A stretch of 64,000 bases of DNA from Cunninghamia lanceolata (lineage: Eukaryota > Streptophyta > Pinopsida > Cupressales > Cupressaceae). Position numbers and translations under genes: made by a program. The notes under the pieces are model-generated. The model was not told the origin of the DNA and ran no database searches. It saw only the letters and a list, made by a program, of their open reading frames with translations. Positions 24,377 through 34,696 of the stretch are shown here, piece after piece. Where the stretch lies: NCBI GenBank assembly GCA_027924645.1, contig BSBN01000040.1, positions 3,534,001 through 3,598,000 on the forward strand, read 5' to 3'. Within the stretch, counting starts at the first letter, position 1. Each line of letters begins with the position of its first letter.

Positions 24377-26539
24377 TGATGCGATGTTAAGGAATGTGTT
24401 AATGAATTCATCTTCTAGGGCCAAAGTGTCCTCATAAGTGGGAACAACTTTGGAAGAGAGATCATAAGGTAGAACTAAGTTACCATCACATGTATTAGCA
24501 ATAGGAGGCATAGTGGAATGTCCAATAGAGATAAAGTCATTTAGGGATTCATCTAACATATTGAAGTCATCACTACTAAACGATGCAACATACCTATTAG
24601 TATCTATGAATTTAGTGAGATCATCTAATATTGGAGGATATGTTCCCATGAGATTTGTGAAACATCAAAATCAAATATATAACAAAGGATTTCATATGTG
24701 GAACACACAAAAATATCAACATCATAGATATATGAAATTTGTTTTAAGACTTGAGGATATTCATGAGTAAATTTGGAAATATTATCAATGTCTATGATGT
24801 ATGCAAACAAAGCTTCCAAAGATGAATGACAAGAAGTATCCATCATGAAAGTTTGAGGAAATTGGTTTATTTAAAGAATTCAAATACACACAAATTTCAC
24901 AACAAACATGACAAGGCCAAGTAAGTGAGATTGTTTCACACCAAAGCACTTGTTTGAGGGAAATGGGTACTAAAAGGCACACAGAGTCCACAAAAAACAC
25001 AGTGGATATGTTACACCCTATGTGTTTCTATCTACTTACTATTTACCTAGTTTGGTTAATTTGTTTGGAAAGTGAGTGATTATGGATTTCTGCATCTGTA
25101 TATTTGTTTTTATTCATTTACTATAGATTGGATATTTTGTGAAAATTGAAGTATTTATGAATCTTTGCATCTATGCGTATTATCTATCTTGAATGCAATA
25201 TGATGAGAAAAAGAATAATGCAATGTCTTGTATTAAATGTGGTTATTGTTAATTAATGATTATATTTGATCAGTTAACTACTCTTGCGATGATCTAAGTG
25301 GATGTAGGAACAGGTTGTCCCTCCAGAAAAGAGGGGAGGTATCACTTAGGAGGACTTGGTTTGGTAAACGTAAAAAGAGAAGCTTAAACTGAGTAACACA
25401 CTCACATCCTATTCTGACCTAGGTTGAGTCGAGTCAGTATGGGTAGCGGTAAGTGACCTAAGTTTTGAGTCATGATTCTTGACTTTGGTAGTTTCAAACC
25501 TGCATGTTGTTAAGTGTTTGGTTTCTTTGAGTTAATTAATGCTCGTGCAAGTCCACGATACATTCTTATACATGAGTCGATATGAGCATGAACATATGTA
25601 GGTAAACGTACCTATGTATATTCATGAGAATATTACTCATAGATATGGAGATGTCGATTTGGCCTATGCAAGAATTTTCGTCTCTTGTGTTTTTCGACGA
25701 TAAGTCTATGAAGATTTTATGACTTTATATGCATTTTTTATTATGAGTTATATTTTATTTTACGATGATAAATTTATACATATGTGAATATATGTAAATA
25801 TATATTTATCATCTCTCTCTATATATATATTTAATATAAATATTATTATTATTTTCTCTTAATAGTGGAAATATAATTTTATTTTTTTGTGGAATTTCAT
25901 TTTCATAAATATTGTTTTATGTTAATTAAAACAATAAGATTATATATATAATAGATTTAATAAAAATAATAATAATAAAAGAATAGTTTTATAAAAAAAA
26001 GTAATAATAATAAATATAATAAAATAAATAATAAGAATTAAAGATGTTTAAATTCTTAATAAAAGAAGTATAATATAAAAATTAAGGTTTAAGTGATTAT
26101 TTAAAAAAGGATACGTTTCTTTTGTTTTATTAAATGTGGGCATGTTTTTAAACTTTAAGGCATGCGGGTCCCCTTAAACTTTTTAAAGTTCTTATGTTTA
26201 GTAGAATATATTTATGAGGGTGCTGGCCTTATAAGGCACACGGGCATTAAGCTTGGTGGAAGCGCATAAAGCACTTAGGCCCTCATAAACTTTATGCATT
26301 ATTTTCCTTAAAACTTTTTTGGCTAGCGCATACCGTGAGCAGGTGGTTAGGCCGATTTTGTTCCTTATGAATCATTAATAATTTTATTCTTTTTTATTTA
26401 TATCTAACACTATTTTTAGAAGGTTGATTGGTTTTTATGAACTAATTTTAGAATTTGTAAGCATGTACTCAGAGTGTCAACATTTTCTGAGTTGGTTAAG
26501 CATGTCAACATTGTATCGACATTTTTGAATTGGTTGCAT

Positions 26540-26547
26540 TATAAAAG
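26540..26547 (+). promoter_or_regulatory. TATA box, first LTR copy
   Basis: TATAAAAG within GCATTATAAAAGGAGGTAAT. It is the upstream member of a duplicated promoter; a transcript from here would include the second copy. Confidence 0.5.
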
Positions 26548-27120
26548 GAGGTAATCTCCCTCATTTTTACTCGCACCATTTTCTAATTAATAAATATAAT
26601 AAAATAAATAATAAGAATTAAAGATGATTAAATTCTTAATAAGAGAAGTATAATATAAAAATTAAGGTTTAAGTGTATTTTTAAAAGGGATATGTTTCTT
26701 TTGTTTTATTTAAATGTGGGCATGCTTTTAAACTTTAAGGCATGCGGGACCCCTTAAAACTTTTTAAAGTTCTTATGTTTAGTAGAATCTATTTATGAGG
26801 GTGGCGGCCTTATAAGGAACGTGAGTATTAAGCTTGGTGGAAGCACATAAAGCACTTAGGCCCTCATAAACTTTATGCATTATTTTCCTTAAAACCTTTT
26901 TGGCTAGCGCATACCGTGAGCAGGTGGTTAGGCCGATTTTGTTCCTTGTGAATCATTAATAATTTTATTCTTTTTTATTTATATCTAACACTATTTTTAG
27001 AAGGTTGATTGGTTTTTATGAATTAATTTTAGAATTTGTAAGCATGTACTCATAGTGTCAACATTTTTTGAGTTGGTTAAGCATGTCAACATTGTATCGA
27101 CATTTTTGAATTGGTTGCAG

Positions 27121-27128
27121 TATAAAAG
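27121..27128 (+). promoter_or_regulatory. TATA box, second LTR copy
   Basis: TATAAAAG within GCAGTATAAAAGGAGGTACT, 581 bases after the first. Being nearer the primer site, it is the more likely start of the normal LTR transcript. Confidence 0.55.
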
Positions 27129-27768
27129 GAGGTACTCTCCCTCATTTTTATTTGCACCATTTTCTAATCAAGAGCCTTCTCTTTTCAAATTTGAGTTTTG
27201 CATTAGTGTCGAAAAATTATCATTTTGTTTTTATAAGTTGTTTTATTTGGAAGAGCGATCTAGAGTATTGGAAGGTCGTTAGCAAAAGAGTATCTGATCC
27301 ATTTGGAGCTATATTCTCAGGCATGGGATTTATTTCTCCTTCTCTATGTTTTTCCTATTTTCAAAATATTATGTGATGTATTATTGTTAAGTGATTGCAA
27401 TATTGAATAATCATTGTTAATGTCTTTTGATTGTATATATATATATATATTTCTAGATAGTAAACTTGTATTGTGAATGTGAGATAGTGTCTATGGTTTG
27501 GTTTTTACCTAGATAGTTTCGTGAATCAATCATTGATTGGTATTTATATAAGAAAATTGTACAAGGGGAATGATAGTGAGAATAGGATTCAAGTGGTATT
27601 ACTTCGATATATATATCCTAGTAAAGCATGTAATAGGTTAACCTTGGGATATGTGATCCATGGAAGAGGCAGATAACCTAGTATAGAGATTGTCATCTTT
27701 CCCAGATGAGATAGAAGGGTGGGTGAAAATGAGATGAAGAAAAATTTGGCCAAAGTGGTGTAAATAGC

Positions 27769-28402
27769 CAATGTTTACATTGTGTAGCTTCACTGTGTTC
27801 TAGGTTTGCATTACTAAGTAGAGATGTCATATTTTGATGGTTGTAGCCATAGTATGATAATACTAGTTAATGTAGGACAGAACACCTGCTCAAATTAGGC
27901 TTAACTTTGACATTGCTATACCAATCCCTTTGTTGAAGGGTAGGGCCATTTCCCTATTTGGTAAATGTGTGGGGGACCGCAGATAGTCTGTGGTTGGAGG
28001 TAAATCACCTAAGTGATGCTTCCCCTCATGCAGTTGGTGGCCGGGAGTATTCAAGACAAACAAGTATACAAACAGGTAATTCTATTTATCAGTTAAGCTC
28101 TTGAATCTTCTATGTAATTTATGAAAAAGGTTATAAAAGTTGAATATTGAATTCTTTTATTGAGAAATGTAATTTGGTTATGCAATAGAAGTTTGAAATA
28201 TGTTTCAAATGTGCATTATATCAAATGTTGAGAGGAAAATTTTTATTATTCCCATTATGAATTCATGACTTATTTACTTTCAAGTTAAACTTAGTGAATC
28301 TTAGTTGGTAGAACAAGTGGCATGTTACACATGGTATCAGAGCCTGGGTTTCAGCTCTAGAACCTATGTGCTCACTATGATTTCCTATCCAACATTATGA
28401 TC
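27769..28402 (+). repeat. First copy of a ~635-bp duplication of LTR end, primer site and leader
   Basis: The last 560 bases of the LTR, the primer site and 59 bases of leader. The second copy is 28403-28527 plus 43457-43967, which sums to 636 bases once element D is removed. Both copies end at CCAACATTATGATCC. Confidence 0.85.
28332..28343 (+). other. Primer binding site 1 of element C (initiator tRNA-Met type)
   Basis: TGGTATCAGAGC, the common plant LTR primer site complementary to the 3' end of initiator tRNA-Met, directly after the LTR. Confidence 0.85.
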
Positions 28403-28527
28403 CAACGTTTACACTATCTAGCTTCACTGTGTTCCAGGTTTGCATTACTAAGTAGAGATGTCATATTTTGATGGTTGTAGCCATAGTATGATAATACTAG
28501 TTAATGTAGGACACAACACCTGCTCAA

Positions 28528-29888
28528 TGGTGTAGTAGCACCTATCCTACAGTGGCCTACATGAGGCAGTTAGTTAGTTTTAAGGTTTTTATGTTTTCAA
28601 TAAGGTCCTAATTGGACATTCAATGTAATAAGGTCAATTTGACCAAGATATGCTATTTTTAGATCAGTTGGTTAGACTTAGTTAGACTCTATTGAACAGT
28701 TGTAGTTCCCAGCCGCTTGGAGGCAAGTCTGTACTACCAGTGGTAACTAGATAAATACCCTGGGATTTGATGGATGAAGGTATCCAGGTTTTGTAGTAGC
28801 TGAAATCAATCAGTTGAATTGCGCTGTTGAAAAAATAGAGTACTGTAATCGCATCTTTTGAAAATTAATGAGATCCTATTGCATTTAAATTCACTATGTA
28901 ATTGATTTCCTGTATTGAGGGCGGATGGATTTGATTATCCATTCCCCTGGTTGATTCTGTGAATCAGAGGAATGGTCATGTACAATAGTTTAGGTTTTAG
29001 TTGTGTGTTTTATGTTTCTGTTCACATGCATGTTTGCAGGATCGCAGGCCATAGATGTTGAAGAACCCTAGCATGGGTATGTGCTAGGATGTGTAGGGTA
29101 AATCAGGTCAGAGAAACCCCCTGGAAGCAAATCTATGTCAAGATTGCTAAGCGGATTGGGTCGAGCTTAGAGTTTTCGGTGCAAATGTGTGAAGGCATCG
29201 GCGTGAGAAGAACCATCGGGTTGAGAAAGTTGCATTGAGCCAACAGGGGCACTTTCACCGATCGGGGTGATAATTGCAAAGTGTTGCCGACGGAGAGTAT
29301 ATCGGCGTAAGTCAGGGTATTGACCGAGCGAAGTTGAAATTCGCCAATGAGAGAAGTCCTACCGATGGCGAGTTGATGGTAGGCACATCGGCATGAGATA
29401 TGATATCGGAGGCAGAGGCAATGTTTCACTAATGAGGAAAGTCTTGGCGATGAGAGCTGTCATCGGGGCATCAGTGTAATGGTTACCAAGTGTATCGGTG
29501 TGAGGTTGGATATCGGTGGAGGGGTTCAAAGTTGGGCCAACAGTAGAGGTCTGGCCAATGGTGGAGCCCGGCATTGGTAGTATCAGGGAGACAATAGAGA
29601 TCGGTAAAAGACTCAAGGAGTTCACCAATAGTGGAAGTCCTACCGATAGGCAACTTGACCGATGCGAAGGAGTCGGCGAGAGTTGGTGAAAGGTCTGACC
29701 AATAGGTATGTTGAGGGGATAGTATTGGCATGACCAAAGGCATCGGTATAAAGATTTTGAAGGTGGCCGATAATGCATATGTTGCCGATGGACAAGTGAA
29801 GTGGAGATTTGTATATACAATGCCGATTGTATGTTATTCTAAATATATGTTAAGGTTTTCGTAGAGGTTGGTATAGCCCTCTGCATCA
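28528..29888 (+). repeat. Element D 5' LTR
   Basis: Starts TGGTGTAGTAGCACC and ends CTCTGCATCA. The part 29190-29830 is dense in ATCGGC/GCCGAT-like motifs. It matches the 3' LTR along its length with mainly C/T and G/A differences. Confidence 0.93.
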
Positions 29889-29891
29889 TAG

Positions 29892-29903
29892 TGGTATCAG
29901 AGC
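29892..29903 (+). other. Primer binding site of element D
   Basis: TGGTATCAGAGC three bases after the LTR, initiator tRNA-Met type. Confidence 0.88.
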
Positions 29904-29981
29904 TCAGCAAAAGGTCTGGGTTGTTTGTGTGTTGATTCTGTCACTGAGAAGATAGAGATAGAGGAGTGAGAGGTTGACAAG

Positions 29982-31431
29982 ATGCCTCCTAAAGGTAATG
30001 GTACTGCACGGGAGTTGCAGGAGATGAAGAAAAAACATGCCAGAGAGATGAGGAAGATGAAGGAGCTTGTTGAAGCACTTCAAGCCAGGCTTGTAGCCTT
30101 GGAGATGAACAAAAAGAGGGAAGTGGAAGATAGTGAATCTGAGAAAGAAGATGATGCTGATGAAGAGTATGAAGAGGTAGCTGAAGATTTGAATGCTGAA
30201 GATCAGAGATTTGCAAAACTATTAAAGGCAGTGCAGAGTGAGAAACCTAAGGTAAAGGTTGATGTTTCAAAGTATAATGGAAGTTTGGATGAAGATGAGT
30301 TACTTGATTAGATTGCTGCATTAGATAATCACTTTGAATGTGAAGATGTTGAGGATCAGAAGGTAAAGATTGCAAAGACCAAGTTAGGAGGTCATGCTTT
30401 GGTATGGTGGGATTATGTACAATCTGAGAGAAGGAAACAAGGAAAGTCAAAGATCACTTCAGGGGATAAAATGGTAGCAAGGATCAAAGGTAAATTCTTG
30501 CCCAAGGATTATGAAATTTAGATGTTTAAGAAGCTACAATTTTTAAGGCAAAAGGAAATGGATGTGAAGGCATACACTGAGGTGTTTTACAAGTTGAGTA
30601 TGAGATTTGGTCATCATGAGAATGAGATAGAAAAGGTGGCTAGATACTTGGTTAGTTTGAGATTGAGCATACAGGATGAGTTAGTTTTAGCTAACCCAAG
30701 GATGTAGAGGATTGTTATCAAATAGAAATTAGGATTGAAGAAAAGATGAATAGAAGACAAGATAAGTCCATGAGAGGAAGAGGCAGCAATATGAGGGGAA
30801 GAGGATCAGCCACTACAATGAGGAAAACTAATGAGGAGCAAGAAGACACTGGTAAAGGACAAGAGCAGTCTAATTTCAGAGGTGGATGGAAAGGTACCAA
30901 AGGTAGATTTGGAGGTGGTAGAGGTTCTACTACATTTTCTGGTAAGTGTTACACTTGTGGTGAATATGGGCATCCATTTTTCAAATGTCTAACAAAAGCA
31001 ACAAGTTCAGGAGGAGAAAAGAGGGCAAATCTGATCCAAGAAGCTGATAAACAAAGTGCAAGCAACTCAAACACTCAGCAAAGTGTGAAGGAGACTCCTG
31101 ATAATTATGGGTATCCAGAGGAGGGAGAAGCATTGATGTTAAGAAGGACAATCTTGAAGACATCAAAGGATATGATGCAAAGAAGAGCTCTTTTCAAGAC
31201 CACATGCAAGAGCAAAGGCAAAATATGTAAGGTTGTAATTGATTCTGGCTCAACAGATAATATGGTATCTCAGGAAATGGTGGATAAACTAAATTTAGAA
31301 AGGATTCCACATCAAAACCCTTACAAAGCATCTTGGGTGAGTGATAGCCAACCACTTTTGGTATATGAACAGGCATATGTGGATTTTCAGATTGGGAATT
31401 ATCATGATAGAGTTCTGTGTGACATATTGCC
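29982..31431 (+). pseudogene. Element D gag and start of protease, interrupted by element E
   Basis: Starts ATG at 29982 (MPPKGNGTARELQEMKKKHA), with an N-terminal coiled-coil-like basic/acidic segment. The gag core follows in the same frame with TAG stops (ALVWWDYVQSERRKQGKSK, VARIKGKFLPKDYEI, YKLSMRFGHHENEIE). A frameshift near 30715 leads to an RG-rich stretch and a zinc knuckle CYTCGEYGHPFFKC (CX2CX4HX4C). The protease follows with VVIDSGSTDNMVS as active-site region. The frame is cut at CDILP by element E and resumes at 41384. Removing element E with one TSD takes away 9,957 bases, a multiple of three, so the frame is kept. The gag would form particles; the protease would cut the polyprotein. 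Confidence 0.8.
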
Positions 31432-32406
31432 TATAGACACCCAAATTTGTCCCAAATTTGTCCATGTTTAGCAACACCTAGTTAAAAACATCATTTAGAC
31501 ATCATGTAGCATTTTGTCCTAAACCCACTCTTAATCCCATTAATTAAATAAATTTTATTTATTTAATTAAAATCTCATCTTAATCCCATCCTTATCCCAC
31601 TTAGCCAATTAATTAAATAAATTTTATTTATTTAATTAATATCCAACTCATATCCCAACTAATTCAAATATTTTGTTTGAATTAAGTTCTCACATTTCAT
31701 TATAAGCCGACTTTCCAATTAATTAAATAAATTTTATTTATTTAATTAATTTATCTTATCATTAAGCCGACATGTGTGCCTCTTTCATTTAAAAAAGATA
31801 AGTGGTACTACAGCTTTTTATTTAATATCTTTCATAAGTAGTACTTTTTTATGTACACAAGCACACATGAGCCCTATCCTCCCTCCACTTGTCAAATGAC
31901 TACAACTCCCTTGAAGAGTGGGATAATCTAATCAATCCTAGCTGTCCACATCAATCATTTAGCTTTTTAATCTCAACCATCCATTTGAACCAAGCCTTTT
32001 CTATAAATCAAACCCCTCATAAGCCATTAACATGCATTGAGCCTCAAGCACCCTTATTCTACCAAATTTTCAAAGATGCATTGATCCTCAAGTATCCACA
32101 TGTTGTTGAAATATCATTAGAGCCTTTGCATCCTTCATCTATCATCCTCATGTCATCTTCATCTTAATGTTATGCTGCAGAAGTGAGCACCCAACATTCC
32201 TCCAACAATAATCCTTCAAAATCTTGCATGCTCATGCGAGGTGGAGAAGAGCAATGGAGATAAATCAAGTTTGACATGGAGTTCGGTTTGCATTTACATT
32301 TGTTATTTTGATTTTCATGTTGTCTTGTGCTTCATTGTGCATTGCTAAGGTTTTTATCATTGCTGTTTATTCATTTGCCCTGATTTGCAATTTTACCCTA
32401 ACTACA
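31432..32406 (+). repeat. Element E 5' LTR (975 bp)
   Basis: Starts TATAGACACCC, where the 3' LTR has TGTAGACACCC, so the canonical TG has become TA, and ends ACTACA. It is 69 bp longer than the 3' LTR because it has an extra unit carrying an AT-rich palindrome (31607-31640). Confidence 0.92.
31540..31750. repeat. Three AT-rich palindromes in the 5' LTR
   Basis: Copies at about 31540-31570, 31607-31640 and 31717-31750, each centred on AAATAAATTTTATTTATTT with flanking TTAAT/ATTAA arms. The 3' LTR has two (about 40586-40617 and 40695-40728). Each could fold as a hairpin in single strand. Confidence 0.8.
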
Positions 32407-32408
32407 TT

Positions 32409-32426
32409 TGGCATGCCCGGTGGGAC
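32409..32426 (+). other. Primer binding site-like motif of element E
   Basis: TGGCATGCCCGGTGGGAC, two bases after the LTR. The same motif follows the candidate LTR of element A. The tRNA is not identified. Confidence 0.65.
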
Positions 32427-34696
32427 TCACGTCCTTGATTAACCTCTCTTGTTTGAGTTGTTTTTATGAAGTTTAGATCTCTTGGAGCGCCAATCTTTCA
32501 TTTTTGCAAGTTTTTGTAGCAAAAATTTATATTTTTCTAACCCTAGTTTGCAAAGATTTGGCTAAAAATGTATGTAGATGATCTCTTAGCCCAAATCTAA
32601 CCTCACCATTGTGTCCGAGAGGCCGTTTCCATAACTTTTGAGTACAAATTTGGCTAAATTTGATGAAAAATGGAGCATTTCGTGAAGAAAACAACAACCG
32701 GTCTGCAGAAATCCACCTCTGGCAAATCAGCTCACCTTTGAGCAAACAGCAGTCGCTTATGGTCAAATCTAGCTCACTTTTAAACAAACAGTGCTCGCTT
32801 TTGAACAAAAAGAGATCGCATATGGTAAACTTGGTCGCATATGGTTAATATTTGCATTCCGTCTCTTGAAACTTTCTAGATCGCTTTTGGGCTAACAGTA
32901 ATCACTTTTTCACATATTTTGATCGCTTTTAGTCAGATACTAATCGCTTTTGCTCATATTTTGATCACTTTTATCTAAACAGTAATAGCTTTTGTTTTTA
33001 ACCTAATCGCTTTTGGTCTAACAATAATCACCTTCTGCAGAACTAGGGTTTCTATTGCATCTTTTATTTTGCAGATACAGGTCGCTTGTAGGCCAAAATT
33101 GGTTGCTTTCAGATTTTTTGCATCGCTTATAAGCATACAACGTTCGCATCTGGTGTTTTCCGGGTCGCATTTGATCTACAAGGGTTTGCTTGTGTTAAAA
33201 TATGAGATCACTTCTGGACACGCAGTGATCGCCTCTGCCATCTTTCACATCGCTTACAAGCCTACACTGCTCGCATCTAGTAGGAGATCGCTTATGATTA
33301 ATAGTAAATCGCCTCTGCACTTTTCTCAACTGCCAAGGTTCACCCGTACCTCCTGCATGCCAAAGGAAGCTATTTTTTTCAAACTTGCATAACTTTCACA
33401 TACGGAGGCCAAATTGCATAAACAAGGACTCGTTGGAAAGCTGGGAGGACAAGCTTCACAACTGTACCACTTTTTATCAGGTGACTACTATTTTTTAGGC
33501 TTTTTTATCAGTCAAAGTTCAGCTTCATTGCAAACTTCATTTGAGCATAACTTGAGCAATTTTGATCGTTTTTCAGCGAAACTTTTTTTCAAATTGCTTA
33601 GAATCTCCTAAATTTTCTGTTTATGAAATCCATTCTTCTATATCAGATCATTTTCATCAGAATTTTCAGATTTCATCTTTTTCATGTAATCATCTTCTTT
33701 GCAAGTTTACTTGTTTCTTTTTAGAATTGGTGACTTGTAAGGGCATCTAAGGAGCTGGAGCAGTATTGTCATCAATATCTATAGCAATTTGGATAGCGAA
33801 TCAACCAAGTGCAATCATTTCATTTCTCATCTTCTAATCATTGTTTGCAAACACATTTGGATTTTGGGCATAAAATGAATAATTGTTTGCTATCACACCA
33901 TTAAAAAATTGGGCTAAAATAAACCATTGTCTTTCATCACATTTGGATTTGGGCTTTAAAACAAACAAGTGCTTGCATTGTCTTCCACACATTGAATTTC
34001 TAAGGTTAATGAACCCCATGCAAGTGTGACCAAGTAAATGTGTATGCTCTCTCCTCGCGTCCCAACATGAACTTGGAGATCAAAAACATTTACTTGTGTT
34101 GCTTTTGTTTAGCCTTAGAGAGGCTTGCCTTGGTATCCACCCCAAGGGAATGACCTCAAGCGGTACTTTCATCCGGTTCGCTATAAAAATTAGAGGATAA
34201 GGCGAAAGCCAAGTCTAACTGGTATTAGCGCTCACCATACAGTGCTAACTCGAAAGGAGGTGTACTTTTGTGTATATTAAAACTCCTAGTAGGGTTAGTT
34301 AAAGTCTTAAGTGGCTTGCTGGATGCTCATGGCGTGCCGGTCCCCCGGATTTTCACTAGAACCTCTTTGTGATAGTGGCCTTGCCTTAAATAGGACTTGT
34401 TGAAGTGTTTTCATGTGCTTGCTTAACCATCATCACATTCTTCCAAACTAAAACTTGCTTATGTGTCTTGCGTGAGTGATTCATGTGTGTATATGCATAA
34501 TCATTTGTTTGAATATTGCCACATCAAGCTCTAAACACCCAAACACATAAACAAATCAATCTAAAACATTCATCCTAGTCAACACACATCATATCCAACT
34601 CAATTTCATCCACATCATCCAAACATTCCACATCATCATCCAAATCCCTAAACAAGCACTTGCTAAAAGGACTTAAGACAAACACTTGGTGACAAC
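32427..34696 (+). other. Long leader of element E with degenerate TCGC-motif array
   Basis: About 2.3 kb between primer site and ORF, with no coding frame. From 32750 to 33320 it holds at least 17 copies of a TCGC(T/A)T(T/A)TGG-like motif at irregular spacing. After that the text is AT-rich and ordinary. A packaging or dimerisation role is possible but unproven. Confidence 0.6.

Larger units (their letters stand above)
23708..24846 (-). pseudogene. Relic frame with 21-residue repeats, unknown protein
   Basis: A 313-residue frame (24649-23708) is preceded in another frame by an N-terminal piece starting MMDTSCHSSLEALFAYI (24846), so one indel near 24655 probably separates them. The protein is acidic and asparagine/leucine-rich. 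It has two repeat families. One is SLHSNALSGQDEALVNEEPP, present twice plus a diverged third copy. The other is DLPPLVEYSSTLDITK, present three times. Both have a 63-bp period. No membrane segment, zinc finger or catalytic motif is visible. It lies just left of element C and may be an accessory ORF of the element that C landed in. Confidence 0.4.
26011..27170 (+). repeat. Tandem ~580-bp duplication inside the LTR
   Basis: Copy 1 starts about 26011 and copy 2 about 26591 (AATAAATAATAAGAATTAAAG in both). Each runs through GGCATGCGGG(T/A)CCCCTTAA, GGCTAGCGCATACCGTGAGC and the TATA box to CTCGCACCATTTTCTAAT or its variant. The copies differ by scattered substitutions and a few indels. Confidence 0.9.
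25009..28331 (+). repeat. Element C 5' LTR (about 3.3 kb)
   Basis: Begins TGTTACACCC and ends ATGTTACACA directly before TGGTATCAGAGC. The left border is inferred from the TG and the shared TGTTACAC at both ends; the 3' LTR needed to prove it is outside the window. It contains a 580-bp tandem duplication with two TATA boxes. Confidence 0.6.

Noticed and set aside
29359..29820. Minus-strand frames of 60-153 codons across the element D LTRs
   Set aside because: They arise from the ATCGGC-rich LTR text, differ between the two LTRs, and match no protein.
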